Positions 51,884-62,933 of a stretch of DNA of 64,000 nt are shown here, piece after piece (within the stretch, counting starts at the first letter, position 1; each line of letters begins with the position of its first letter). Source of the DNA: an uncultured Clostridia bacterium (lineage in GTDB: Bacteria > Bacillota > Clostridia > Christensenellales > UBA1242); NCBI GenBank assembly GCA_930979925.1, contig CAKNIB010000005.1, forward strand, positions 1 to 64,000. Reading direction: 5' to 3'. The notes below the pieces were generated by a model. The model saw nothing but the letters and a program-made list of their open reading frames with translations, had not been told where the DNA came from and made no database searches. The translations under genes were made by a program, and so were the position numbers.

Positions 51884-54800
51884 TTAATTTCTATAATCTT
51901 GATACCAACCAAGTCTCAGATAGCCAAGGTTTCTTGTACCACAGCCATCATCTACTGTAATATTTCTATCCGTTCCTGATACTTTCATTCTTACAATAAC
52001 TCTTAAGTATTCGCCATACTCAAAATAGCTATTATAGGTGATTTTACCATCTTCATCTATGCTTGCGTTACCAGAACCACCTTCTGTTCTGTCTAGTGAG
52101 AAGGTTAAGATGTCTGTTACATTGTCAACATCGTCTGGCAAGTCAGTAGTGCTTGTTCCATCTCCCCTAATATTAGCTTCTTCCAACGTAAAATCGCCAT
52201 CTGTAGCCTTAGTAAATATCATAGCATATTGTGCCCAATTTATATAGCTTGTAATTAATGGTGAGGCGTTTCTATCGTCTACTCTTAGCACATTCATAGT
52301 AGTATCACTGCTTGCGCTGAGCATGCTGTAGAATACTCCCGTTACATCATACTCTTTAGATACTCTATAGTTAAACGGCTGGTTAGTTGTACCATCAAAG
52401 ATGATACTGACAATATAGCTCTTGGTTACATTGTAATAATTGTTTGAAAGTAGGTTTGCATGTTCTACATATACAATGTCGTTTTTAATTGCTGAGATTG
52501 TAAATCTGCCATTAACTATGTAACCACTGCCTGAACTTGTCGGAGTTTTTTTGTTATTTACTATCGTTCCATTAGAAGTATTTGTTACGTAGTAGAAAGT
52601 AGCAAATTCATCTCTTGGAATAATCTCTATTTGATCGTCTTTTTGAACATTTATGCCTAGGTAACTTGAGAGCGAAATGTATTCCGTTCTAGCATAGTTT
52701 CGACCTAAGTTGTCAAGTGTGACTACTGCTGGAGTAGAGTTAACAAGTCGGTTATCTCTATAAAGATTAAGTGCAAAGGTTGTACTCTGTTGTGCACTAA
52801 TAAGTACCTCAAGAGTATCGTTGATGAAGGATACTTTGTTGTTATCAGTAAGCTGTTCCCCACCACTGGTTATTACAAACTCATTTGCAACGCCAAAGCT
52901 CATTCCGTCACGGACTGGTGCGCTTTCGGTAGAAGCTACTATTGATACTTCTCGATAAATAGTTACATTTGCTACTAAATCGTAGTACTCTTCAGTATTT
53001 CCATTTTTATACTTGAGTCTAATAACCATACTAAGCTCAGCTGTATCACCAGTTCCAAAGAGTGTAGTATCGTAGAACCTTGGCACTTGGAATGGATAGA
53101 AGTTTCCTCCATTAGTTGGTTGTAATTCTCCTTCTTCATCGGTGGTAGGCATTGAATAAGCATTTCTAGTATCAAAACCGTTAAATGTGCCATACTGTTC
53201 GTTTGCTGTAGCTAAGGTGTAAACCTTATTTGATGAAGTTGAAGTAGCGCGTGGAGTTAATTTATCGACTAAGTCACCAGTATAATCATAGAACTGTAGT
53301 GCTTGGCTGTCGTTGTCTGGGTCATAGAAGGTAATTTGGTCTATAGACAAATATTGAAGCATTGGTACCTCAAGGTATTCTGAGTCGCTAGAGTACTCAA
53401 TCCATGAGCCTTGATTTTCTTCAGGTATAGTGTATCCGCCACCTGATGCAACCGTGATACCACCAATTCCTACTGGACTATCTCTAAACATGTATGCATC
53501 AATATTACTTACCTCAATAAGCGACACTCTACTATCTGTCGAGTTAGGTGAGACTAAGGTTGACTCAATATTATACTGCTCTGTATCATCACTACCCGTT
53601 TGAGTGCTTATTGTAAGAAGCTCATAATCAGCGCCAATATCAAAGTAGCTAAGCTCGGTTAATGGTATATTTGCCGTTCTAATCTCTGGAATTGAGTTGT
53701 TAGATTGAAGACTGAAATATAGTCTATATGTAAAGCCATAGGCGTCTACCGCTTCAATATAGAAGTACTGAGTTCCAAAAATAACCTCTTTTGCCTCGTT
53801 AAAGGATGTTGTATTTATTTTTAATGATGTACCACGATTAAAAGTATATATCTTATTTACACTATCATATTCCCAAATATCTGTGCTTGGATTAGGACCG
53901 AATGTATCTTCAAGGTCATCAGACAGCTTTTGAGATATGTTAGTTGGATTATTATATTCTATACCATTAATAATAGTGGAAATATTTGATAAAGTTAGAG
54001 TAAAGTTAGAGGTTGCAAGTTCAACATTAGTATTGTCACCAACGCTGTGTCTAACTGATACATAACCTTCAACTGCACTGCCATCTGCCTTTGTATCACT
54101 TGTAAGAGTAAATGGGGCGTAAACCGTTGTATTATTACTTGTTGTAAGCGTTGAAATGTTGTATACATCAGTGTTTGCAATATACGCAGAGCCATCATTT
54201 ATAACAGGCTCGCCTTCGCCATAGCGAACAGCATAGTCAGAATTGATTTTTACAACAACATAGTAACTCTTAGTATAATTTGTGCCATCTAAGGAAGGTA
54301 CGGTATAGGTTATTCTAGTTAGTGCGAAGTCACCATTATTATCAGCACCGGCTGGGAGTAATCTATAGTCATAAGCATACTGTGCCGAGTTCCTTATAGC
54401 TGAGTATGGCAGATATAAGTGATTTGCTGTGTTTGTATCATCTGTTGAGCCTTCAACTGTTACCTTAAACTCACCTGCCTCAATGTACTGAGAATATGTG
54501 TTAAGGTAGCCGTTAAGAATTTCTCTTATTTCAGCACTGTATTCAGCTTGATTACGTTTGTAAGCCACAACATTAAATGTAAGTGTTGCTCTACCTTCGC
54601 CGAAATCGCCTTCGTTGACCTTTTCGCCAGAAGTTGGATGAACAAGACCAAATAGCTCTGCCATAGAGTTGTACTCATTGTTTGCTGTAAGCTCAATATA
54701 ATTGTAAAGATTTGAAATTTGTTTCTCTACATCAATATCAAAGCTTGGCATATATGAGTAGGTAATGGTAAGCTCGTAAATAGCGTTTTGGCTGTCTTCG

Positions 54801-57800
54801 TCAATAGTCAAACTGCTTCCGTCGTTCTTGACAAGACCTCTATATCCTGACACCATTCTAAACGCATAAGATTGCTCTATGTTGTCTATCATATCGGAAT
54901 CAAAATTTGGTGTGTTAAGAATATTTGCGTATCTTGAGTAATCAACATTATAGTAATTTGCGACTCCATCACCATAGACAAGTTGAACTCTATTTGCAAG
55001 GGTTACGCTTGTAAAGATAGCATCATTTGAGTCAGAGTTTGTGATATCTCTTAATTGGCTCCAGGTAGCATTTGCATTACCTACATGTATTACACCACCC
55101 TCGCCAGAGCTTATGCCTGCCGTTTCAAAGTTTGAAACAAGATATGTACCAACATAGTATGGAGCGTTTGCCATGCTATAGCCAAGGTCGAGAGTAAGCG
55201 TTTTTCCTACATTATCGCTATTTATATATTGTGGATAGGAAGCATAGAAGGTTACATTCGTGCTTGTTCTAAAGTCAGCTGTTGCAAATACCATATAGTA
55301 TGAGCCGTTAAGTGAAAGGTTATCACTAAATGTTACATTTGCCATTCTATCTTGAGCAAACAGGTTATCAGTAGAAGTTTTATCTACATAGATTATTTCA
55401 TAGTCTGATGCACCTGAGTTGTCTGTGCTTACATTTTCGCTTGCACGGTTAACTTGTACGGTGATAGGGCTATCAACAATATACACATCATAAACTGCTG
55501 AAACGCCTTGATAGGTTATCTGCAATCTTACAAATGAGTAGTTTCCATTGTCGGTAAAGGTGATTGTACCATCTGTCGATGATGTCCAAACACCTCGCTT
55601 AAATACTAAGCTGTCGGTTGGGTTTATGCTACTGTTTTCATTCGTGTTTTCACCTGTATCTGGAGCGTTATCATCGTCTTCGTCTACAAATACCGAAGCA
55701 TTTTGTAAAGTTACAACTGAGATTGTAACGTCTCCTGCAACATCAGTGAGAGAAACTGGAGTGGTATATACAATCTCATTGCCACTTACTGATGCGCTAT
55801 TGTATGCTACTCTTGCTCCGCTTCCAAAGATTGGAGAATGAGCAAAGAAGTTTTCAATTGCACTTTCAAACTTGCTGCCGTCTTCGATGTACTCGCTTGT
55901 AAGCGCCTCTCCTGCTGGAGATGGATAGGTAACAGATGCCTCAACGCTCTTGTAAACCATAATTGAGTAGGTCAATGTAAAGCGCTGATATGCGTTGTCT
56001 GTGCTATTATTATATCTTATTGTAACAGTAAGGGCTATATCTGCTGGGGTATTGTCTGAAATATAAGAAGTTCTAATTGCGTAATTGTCAGCCTCTAGCA
56101 CGATATTATCAAAGGCTGGGCTTTGTGACGAGCCTGCATATATAACTGTGCTATTACCTGTTGGAAGAGAAGTAAAGATATTGCTATCTACTATCTCTTG
56201 TGAGGTGCCTGCAATGACATTTCCGCCATTGACTGTTTGACGGTAATTTATATTTGCCCTTAATGTAAAGGTTACAATAAAGGTAAAGATTTTACCATTA
56301 AATTCGCTACCTGCGCCTGCATTAAAGGTCAATCTAAACTCTAAAGTTACATTATAATCTTGAATAAGGTCGGCAGTTGTAAAGGTGCTAACGCCGTCAA
56401 AGTAAATAAAGTCTGTTCCGTCAAATCCATTACCGTCTTGAGTAGTGCTTGACCTTCTAACCTCTTCGACGCTGTAGTTTGTCCCAGCAACCTCGCCACC
56501 ATTGAGCGTAATGTTAAAGAGATCATTAAATTCTATCTGGCTTCCGCCGTTAATGAAGTAGTTACCATTATCTACATACCCAGCGTTTACTTCCATACTA
56601 GCTGTAGAGTCAACATAAACAAGTAAGGTTGCAAGGTATCCGCCCTCTTGAGTGTAAAGTGTAAACTCAATCTCGCGGTCTGATGAGATATAATCGGCAA
56701 AGGTTATTTCAAATGTTCCGCCGTTTGCTATGTTTGCAAGAGTTGTGCTGTCGGTAAAGGATACTACTGCAAGGTCATTCTCATCAGTTATCTCCTCGCT
56801 CTGCATATTTCTCTCGCCTGTCTTTGAGATACGTATTCTGTTCCATACCTCGGTATATTCTTGCGAGCCTCCTGCCATAGCGCCTGATAGAAGTTTAATA
56901 TTCATTGACGCGCTATCGCCATTGAGAGTGCCAATCTCCCACTCATAGGTTTGATTGCCCTCGCTTGTAATAAACTCGCTCTCACCGTCCTCTTGGAATC
57001 TTACTGAGTAGTTATATGAGGTTGTATTTAAAATAAATGTATAATATTGGTCGCCACCTATAACAGAAAGTGCCTCATCTCCTGCGCCACCGCTGTAGCT
57101 GTGACGAACTCTGATTGTGATTTGGTCGCTGACATTTGCGCCTAAGGTGTAATACATAGTTCCATAATTTTGTGAGAAGCGGATGGAGATATAGTCATCC
57201 CATTGCTCTTCGGTTGTGTATGTATTACCACCTACTGTCACACTATCTACTGCATTTGTATAAGCTAAGTTTGCAAATATTGTCACGCCGTTATAGCTAA
57301 AGCTACCATTACCTGAGATTATGCTTAATTGTACTTTGTCGCCAATCTCTATTGAAAGTCCGCTATCTGCAATATAACTTGCAAATATCTCATTGAGGTC
57401 GATGGTTGGGTTTTCTTCGTCTAGCTCTGATATGTCTACAGTATAAGGTTGAGCTAAAGCAAATTTCTCTTCATTTGTAGTGCCGTCAACAACTGTGAGC
57501 CAAATTCTCATATCAGCTGTGGCTTGCACGCCAAGGATTGTAATAGGCTCCTCTTCTCCAGCGCCTACCTCCTCGCCTGTTGCAACGCCTGCTATCTCAA
57601 ACTGCTTGGTCACGTTAAAGCGTTTTCTATCTTCATTTAAGGTAGTATTGCCAAAAGTATAGTCAAGTTCCACTGCGTTTTCGCCTGCCTGGCTTGTAAG
57701 ATACTCAGCATTGCCATTGTATGCATAAACTGGTGCGTCTACTATTACGTCAGGCTCTACTTTAAGTACGTAGTAGAAAGTTTGACTATCACTGATACTT

Positions 57801-60800
57801 GAAATTGTGTAGGCAAGTGCGATGTAGAAGCTGTCCATTTGAGTTGAAAGGTGGTTTAGTGAAAGCTCGCCAACAGTGCCCTCCTCGCCTCTATTTGCAA
57901 TGCTTATACGTTTGATAATCTCTCTGTTTGTTTGGAGATATCCTGAGCTTGCTAGAGGATAATGATTGATAGCTGTTGTATAGCTGTTGCCTGACATTAT
58001 ATATAGTCCATTTTCTGTAAGGTCATCGCCAAAGCTATATTCTCTAAGTATTTGAGTAAGCTGTCCGGCAGTTATTGTATCATATGGGCCGGTATAGCTT
58101 CCGTCTACTATGAAAGTATTTGGGTCGGTTAAAACGGTGTCGAGTTTAGCTGAGCCTAAGTCCTCGCTGTAGTTTACGTAATCATAGCCTACTGAGGTTA
58201 TGATAAGTGGTACGTATACAACCGCCAAGCTGTTTTGAAGGTTTGGCTTAGCGCCGTTGTTTAATGCTGATGAGCCAAAGAAGAGAACTAAATATCTGTC
58301 GCCACTTAAGCCCTGGAAGATACGATTGTTATTATTTTTTACATTGATTTCAGTTGTATTCCTCTCTTCGTTTACTGTAATGTCAAGGTAAGAGGTTAAA
58401 ATGTCGTCATTAAGATTTCTAAGGTTTGCATAGATGTTATAGGTAGTGCTTCCAACCTCGGTAAATCTTTCCTTGAGTGTCCAGTCGCCTGTCTGCATCA
58501 TAATATAGTCAACATTGTCTACAGTTTGTAGTTGAGCGGTTATGTTGTTATCATTTGTTCGTTGCAATAGGCTTGCAATATATGAGTACAATGTTTCTTC
58601 ATTTGATTGCTTAAACAATTTTATAGTTATATCTATAGAACTGAGCAAAATTTGGGAAGTTGACTGACCAACAGTGTAGTTATAGTAGATGTTGAGCGTT
58701 GTGCTAAGTTCTTGCTGGTTATAGTCAAAGAAGAAGAAATCGCTGTCGTTCTTTCTAACTTGGTCGTTATCTACTACAAGATACTCGGTAAACTCGTAGG
58801 TTCTTGCAAAGCCAGCAGGAGCAGTGTCTGTCATTTCATCTGCTGGAAGTTCGGCTCTGTGGATAAATACATAGTCAGCTATTGTACTTTCGCTACCAAA
58901 AACATAGTATGTTTTGCCGAGGTCGTCAATTGCTAGGTTACGTGTGATAGTAAATGAGATTGAGTAGCTGATTGCAAAGGTATTCTCGCCTTCTGGAGTG
59001 AAGGTTACGGTATATGTTTTGGTCTCGGTATCAAAGAAGTCGTAGAAAGTTATCACTCCGGTGTTTGCGTCAAAGGTTCCAACTGCATTTGCAGGAGTTT
59101 GCCCAGTTTGCTCAACTAATACGCAGTTTGTTCCGCTTCTAAGTACTACATAATATAAGCCATTATCTTGATAAAGTGAGGCAAAGCTTCTGTTTACAGT
59201 TCCGCCGTTAATCTCTTGATAATTGTTGGTAACCTCATTTGTCAAAGTCTGGTCTATCTCGGCATAGATTGTATTATCACCACTTGGGTAGCTGACAGTA
59301 CTTATAGATATGTTAGAAAGAATGTCAAGGGTCAAACTTGAGTTAACCGCGCCGTTTGGTCCGGTATCTGTCACCGAGAAAACAAGTGTGCGTGGAGTGT
59401 AGAAGTTTTTATTGATGATTATTCTTGTTACGGTTTGACCATTTAGTGTCTGTCTTATGCTTTGAGCGTCTCCAGTAAGTCCAGTGATAGCTTCAAAGTT
59501 TTCATCATAAAGGGTTAACATACCGCCCTCGCCGAAGAGCGCTATAATCATCTCATCAGTAAGCGTGCTATACAAGAAACCTTGGTCTAATTGATATCTT
59601 ATATGAGTATATTGTCTTCTATCATTTTCTTCGCCGATATAAAACCTTGCAATTTCTGATAGATTTATATAGTCGCCTGCTGTAGGTGATTTTGCACCAT
59701 ACTTGCTAACGGTGAGATTTGATATGTCGCTTTCTGAGTAGTCAATACCATTAAAGAATGGGTCTTGTGAGTTTGTTGTATCAGCATAAGTTATACCAAC
59801 CGAGGTTACGCGAAGGGTTATCCTCTGACCATTATCTGCGCTTGTCGCGTTGCCGTCAATGCTTTGAAGAACTAAGGTAACCTCTGCGTTATCAGTTTGT
59901 CTGAAGGTAAAGGTTTGTCCATTTAGGTTAATCGCGCTAGCGTTTCCTGACTCTACTGCAAAGCGCCAGCTTCCAGCCAAGGTGTCAGTACGCTCAAACT
60001 GGTCTTCGATTACTACATAACTATTATTTGCGCCAAGTAAATTGTTTAAAAGTTCGGTTACGCTTGAAAGTGGGTTCTGAGCGCCTATATCTATAGTTGT
60101 ATTAAAGCTTCCATCTGCCTCATTTAAAGATTGGTTGACTACAACTGGTGTGAGTCCAGTTACGTATGCGTAATAATTGTAAATGCCTTCAGGAGTAATC
60201 TCAATATTTGTTGCGATCGGGCGATAGAGGCATACATTTTCTGTAACGCTCATTGGCCATGAAATGTTTCTACCATCATTATTATTGTAGTTTAAAGTAA
60301 ATTCTGACAGATAAATCACTGTATTTGTTGGAATATTTGCGCCTGAGCTGATATTTACTCTAAACTCAAGTAGTCCGCCGTTGTCATCCTCTGTTAAATC
60401 TTGTGACACAATGTTTATATATGTTGTAATATCATTGTTTAATCTATCGTAAGCGTGAAGCTGTATGTGTCCGCTGTTATACTCCTCGCTAAAGACCTCC
60501 ATAGACTCAGCGTTTATTCTAAAGCTTACCCCAATAGTTTGAGAGGTGCCTTGGTTGATTGGATAGTCATTGCCTACCATCTCGAAGGCTGAAAGGTCAA
60601 TTTCCTCCCCTGTTACCGAGTCCTGATTGAGAGATTTTGCACAGTTTACAGTGATATAGCTTTGACTGAAGACTGCTACTCTATAGCTTAAGTTGCCATC
60701 TTCGTCCTCTTCATATACTGGAGTGCCATTTTCGGTAACAATAGTTGCAAAATATAATCTAAATGAGCCGGTATTTTGAAGAGTTATTCTATTGCCATTT

Positions 60801-62554
60801 AATGCAAAGAGAGTTAAGTTTTCTGTGCTTGTTGCATAAGTTCCCGAAAGCTCTGGCAGGTAGCTTGTTGAGCCAAGTACTGAGTCAACGGTAGGTGAAA
60901 GCTCCTCAATGGTGCCGTCGCCAAACCAAGCAAAGAACACATGGTCTTTATAGATATTATTTTCAGGAATTGTTATTAAACTGTCTAAGTCTATTGTTTG
61001 AGTTCTTATTGAGCCGTCCTCGTTATAGTCAAGTAGCATATCAATGTCGCCAGAAGTCCACTCTACATTCTCTTCCACATGCTCGGTGATTGACAAGCTG
61101 ACATTGTAAATAAGTGGGTCTTGAGCGCCGAACAATCTAAGTCCATCCTCGCCTTCAACGATAAGTGCAACAGATATTGTAACATCCGCCGCTCTAGTAG
61201 AAGAGATATCCCAGTAACAATAGTTCTTATTTGCTACATTTGAGAATGGTTTGTAATATGTAAAATCACCAAACTGATCATAGCTCTCTCCGCCCGAAAC
61301 TGAGATAAATCCGCCTTCAGCTGTTGGGTCTTGTCCGTTATAATTGAAAGAGATTGCTATGTTTGGAAGAAGATTTTCAATTAGGCTTCCGCTTGTTGAG
61401 TAGATGCTTGTACCTAAGTATTCTGATTGGTCATAGAGGTACTCGTTTAGATAAAGTCTTAACCCTCTTTCTCTTGACATGGAGATAGATGACCTTGAAA
61501 TAACAAAGTTGCTAACTGAGGCTGTGCTTATACTAATATCAAGGCTAGACTCAACGCCTGGGATATCAACAGTGCCTGTCTCTGAGGAAGCTGAGGCTAA
61601 AACGCCCAAAATCTGAGAATAGAAAGCCTCGTCAGAAGAGCCCTCATAAAGCGCTTCACTTTCTATTTGTGATTTGCCGTCATAGAAGGTGTAGCCAAGT
61701 AAAGATACTTGGTCAACCGCTTGTGAGCCGGCTACAAATCTTATGTTATATCTATCAACATATTGAGTTTCAAGTGTGGTCGCACTAGTGTTGATTGCTT
61801 GATAGTATGAGTGTTTTGTTCGCTTGTCCGCCTCTAGTATATTAGCATTTGCGTCGTCGCTATAGATGTATTGGCTTTGTGCTGGATAGAACTTGGTCTG
61901 CAAAGTAAAAGCCTCGCCTGTCACAATCTGGTTTGTAACTGTGCCGTTTGAGTTTACTGCTTCTATCTCAATTTTGTAAACAGGAACATCTACTGCAACC
62001 TGCAAGTCAACTGAGCCTATCTGGTTGTACTCAGAGGTTGCTCGTAAAGTAGAAATTCCGCCTACTATCCAGTCAACAGGCTGATTGTACTGGTCAAGTA
62101 TCTCGTTGCCCGCGTCGTCAACAAGATAGTTGTCTCTTACAAGTCGCACTGTGAAAGGCTGTCCAATGGTAACAACCTCGGGCACCTGCAGTTTGCCATT
62201 GTCTATATATGTAATTCCGTCATCTTGTACAATTCTATGTGTTACATTGTCATTTGGAAATGAAAGTGTCACTCGTCCTCTTGTAACGTTCGGAGTTTGA
62301 GAGGTGATAGTGAGAGAAAAATCTTCTACCACTTCAAGTTGGTTTGTAGAGCTGTTATAAAGGCCATCTTCATACGAAAAAGCTATGCTCTCTGGATTTA
62401 TTACGCGCTCTTCAAAACCGCCTGCAATATAAACCCCTAGCACAGTTATGCCAGAGATTACACCTACGCCTAAAATCACCAAAAGAATAGTGAGCCATAC
62501 TGGCCACTTCTTACGTGATCCATTTGTTTTCTTCTGTTTTTTTTCTCTCTTCAT
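51884..62554 (-). CDS. Giant membrane-anchored surface protein (3556 residues)
   Basis: The single uninterrupted frame of 10.7 kb encodes a basic N-terminus (MKREKKQKKTNGSRKK), one membrane span (about residues 19-46) and an extracellular part of about 3500 residues. The extracellular part is rich in Thr, Ser, Asn, Asp, Tyr and Val, and looks like a chain of beta-sandwich (Ig- or cadherin-like) domains. Recurrent strand pairs such as YTVTFTPEG and VTFTLRANINYRQ are seen. There are very few Cys, no LPXTG sorting signal and no recognised catalytic domain. It is probably anchored by the uncleaved N-terminal helix. GAGGTG precedes the ATG. It may be an adhesin or cell-envelope fibre; no named family is recognised. 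Confidence 0.8.
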   Translation of the reverse strand: MKREKKQKKTNGSRKKWPVWLTILLVILGVGVISGITVLGVYIAGGFEERVINPESIAFSYEDGLYNSSTNQLEVVEDFSLTITSQTPNVTRGRVTLSFPNDNVTHRIVQDDGITYIDNGKLQVPEVVTIGQPFTVRLVRDNYLVDDAGNEILDQYNQPVDWIVGGISTLRATSEYNQIGSVDLQVAVDVPVYKIEIEAVNSNGTVTNQIVTGEAFTLQTKFYPAQSQYIYSDDANANILEADKRTKHSYYQAINTSATTLETQYVDRYNIRFVAGSQAVDQVSLLGYTFYDGKSQIESEALYEGSSDEAFYSQILGVLASASSETGTVDIPGVESSLDISISTASVSNFVISRSSISMSRERGLRLYLNEYLYDQSEYLGTSIYSTSGSLIENLLPNIAISFNYNGQDPTAEGGFISVSGGESYDQFGDFTYYKPFSNVANKNYCYWDISSTRAADVTISVALIVEGEDGLRLFGAQDPLIYNVSLSITEHVEENVEWTSGDIDMLLDYNEDGSIRTQTIDLDSLITIPENNIYKDHVFFAWFGDGTIEELSPTVDSVLGSTSYLPELSGTYATSTENLTLFALNGNRITLQNTGSFRLYFATIVTENGTPVYEEDEDGNLSYRVAVFSQSYITVNCAKSLNQDSVTGEEIDLSAFEMVGNDYPINQGTSQTIGVSFRINAESMEVFSEEYNSGHIQLHAYDRLNNDITTYINIVSQDLTEDDNGGLLEFRVNISSGANIPTNTVIYLSEFTLNYNNNDGRNISWPMSVTENVCLYRPIATNIEITPEGIYNYYAYVTGLTPVVVNQSLNEADGSFNTTIDIGAQNPLSSVTELLNNLLGANNSYVVIEDQFERTDTLAGSWRFAVESGNASAINLNGQTFTFRQTDNAEVTLVLQSIDGNATSADNGQRITLRVTSVGITYADTTNSQDPFFNGIDYSESDISNLTVSKYGAKSPTAGDYINLSEIARFYIGEENDRRQYTHIRYQLDQGFLYSTLTDEMIIALFGEGGMLTLYDENFEAITGLTGDAQSIRQTLNGQTVTRIIINKNFYTPRTLVFSVTDTGPNGAVNSSLTLDILSNISISTVSYPSGDNTIYAEIDQTLTNEVTNNYQEINGGTVNRSFASLYQDNGLYYVVLRSGTNCVLVEQTGQTPANAVGTFDANTGVITFYDFFDTETKTYTVTFTPEGENTFAISYSISFTITRNLAIDDLGKTYYVFGSESTIADYVFIHRAELPADEMTDTAPAGFARTYEFTEYLVVDNDQVRKNDSDFFFFDYNQQELSTTLNIYYNYTVGQSTSQILLSSIDITIKLFKQSNEETLYSYIASLLQRTNDNNITAQLQTVDNVDYIMMQTGDWTLKERFTEVGSTTYNIYANLRNLNDDILTSYLDITVNEERNTTEINVKNNNNRIFQGLSGDRYLVLFFGSSALNNGAKPNLQNSLAVVYVPLIITSVGYDYVNYSEDLGSAKLDTVLTDPNTFIVDGSYTGPYDTITAGQLTQILREYSFGDDLTENGLYIMSGNSYTTAINHYPLASSGYLQTNREIIKRISIANRGEEGTVGELSLNHLSTQMDSFYIALAYTISSISDSQTFYYVLKVEPDVIVDAPVYAYNGNAEYLTSQAGENAVELDYTFGNTTLNEDRKRFNVTKQFEIAGVATGEEVGAGEEEPITILGVQATADMRIWLTVVDGTTNEEKFALAQPYTVDISELDEENPTIDLNEIFASYIADSGLSIEIGDKVQLSIISGNGSFSYNGVTIFANLAYTNAVDSVTVGGNTYTTEEQWDDYISIRFSQNYGTMYYTLGANVSDQITIRVRHSYSGGAGDEALSVIGGDQYYTFILNTTSYNYSVRFQEDGESEFITSEGNQTYEWEIGTLNGDSASMNIKLLSGAMAGGSQEYTEVWNRIRISKTGERNMQSEEITDENDLAVVSFTDSTTLANIANGGTFEITFADYISSDREIEFTLYTQEGGYLATLLVYVDSTASMEVNAGYVDNGNYFINGGSQIEFNDLFNITLNGGEVAGTNYSVEEVRRSSTTQDGNGFDGTDFIYFDGVSTFTTADLIQDYNVTLEFRLTFNAGAGSEFNGKIFTFIVTFTLRANINYRQTVNGGNVIAGTSQEIVDSNIFTSLPTGNSTVIYAGSSQSPAFDNIVLEADNYAIRTSYISDNTPADIALTVTIRYNNSTDNAYQRFTLTYSIMVYKSVEASVTYPSPAGEALTSEYIEDGSKFESAIENFFAHSPIFGSGARVAYNSASVSGNEIVYTTPVSLTDVAGDVTISVVTLQNASVFVDEDDDNAPDTGENTNENSSINPTDSLVFKRGVWTSSTDGTITFTDNGNYSFVRLQITYQGVSAVYDVYIVDSPITVQVNRASENVSTDNSGASDYEIIYVDKTSTDNLFAQDRMANVTFSDNLSLNGSYYMVFATADFRTSTNVTFYASYPQYINSDNVGKTLTLDLGYSMANAPYYVGTYLVSNFETAGISSGEGGVIHVGNANATWSQLRDITNSDSNDAIFTSVTLANRVQLVYGDGVANYYNVDYSRYANILNTPNFDSDMIDNIEQSYAFRMVSGYRGLVKNDGSSLTIDEDSQNAIYELTITYSYMPSFDIDVEKQISNLYNYIELTANNEYNSMAELFGLVHPTSGEKVNEGDFGEGRATLTFNVVAYKRNQAEYSAEIREILNGYLNTYSQYIEAGEFKVTVEGSTDDTNTANHLYLPYSAIRNSAQYAYDYRLLPAGADNNGDFALTRITYTVPSLDGTNYTKSYYVVVKINSDYAVRYGEGEPVINDGSAYIANTDVYNISTLTTSNNTTVYAPFTLTSDTKADGSAVEGYVSVRHSVGDNTNVELATSNFTLTLSNISTIINGIEYNNPTNISQKLSDDLEDTFGPNPSTDIWEYDSVNKIYTFNRGTSLKINTTSFNEAKEVIFGTQYFYIEAVDAYGFTYRLYFSLQSNNSIPEIRTANIPLTELSYFDIGADYELLTISTQTGSDDTEQYNIESTLVSPNSTDSRVSLIEVSNIDAYMFRDSPVGIGGITVASGGGYTIPEENQGSWIEYSSDSEYLEVPMLQYLSIDQITFYDPDNDSQALQFYDYTGDLVDKLTPRATSTSSNKVYTLATANEQYGTFNGFDTRNAYSMPTTDEEGELQPTNGGNFYPFQVPRFYDTTLFGTGDTAELSMVIRLKYKNGNTEEYYDLVANVTIYREVSIVASTESAPVRDGMSFGVANEFVITSGGEQLTDNNKVSFINDTLEVLISAQQSTTFALNLYRDNRLVNSTPAVVTLDNLGRNYARTEYISLSSYLGINVQKDDQIEIIPRDEFATFYYVTNTSNGTIVNNKKTPTSSGSGYIVNGRFTISAIKNDIVYVEHANLLSNNYYNVTKSYIVSIIFDGTTNQPFNYRVSKEYDVTGVFYSMLSASSDTTMNVLRVDDRNASPLITSYINWAQYAMIFTKATDGDFTLEEANIRGDGTSTTDLPDDVDNVTDILTFSLDRTEGGSGNASIDEDGKITYNSYFEYGEYLRVIVRMKVSGTDRNITVDDGCGTRNLGYLRLGWYQDYRN

Positions 62555-62933
62555 TTAAGACACCTCATTTTCTCAGAATTATTACAATAATATTATAAGT
62601 TTTTAACAGGAAAAAGGCAAATAAATTTCGCTTTTTGTAGAATTTAATATATACATTTATTATAATTATTTATAGCAAAAATATTTAAACTTTTAAAATT
62701 TAACTTTTTTATTTTTAATTGCCGTAATAAAAATAATTAAAAACATATTTTATTTTTACTTAAAAATTAAAAAAATTAATTAAAATTTATTAAAAATTAG
62801 TAAAAAAACATAAAAAATCATTAAAATTTTGATTTTTTACATTTTTAAATTTCTTAAAAATTAAATAATTTGACTTTTTATTGACAACAGATATAATTTC
62901 ATTTATAATATTGTATAAATCTAAGGAGCTATT
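62555..62933. other. AT-rich divergent regulatory gap
   Basis: These 380 bases between the divergent giant gene and the ABC-F gene are over 80 percent A/T with long A and T runs. The only clear element is the ABC-F promoter at 62881-62909. No promoter for the giant gene is obvious, although several TATAAT-like hexamers occur on the minus strand. Confidence 0.5.
62881..62909 (+). promoter_or_regulatory. Perfect promoter of the ABC-F gene
   Basis: TTGACA (62881-62886), exactly 17 bases, TATAAT (62904-62909), then AAGGAG 7 bases before the ATG at 62934. Confidence 0.85.

Noticed and set aside
62555..62880. Second replication origin or centromere-like site in the AT-rich gap
   Set aside because: No DnaA boxes, iterons or ordered repeats; just A/T runs between divergent genes.
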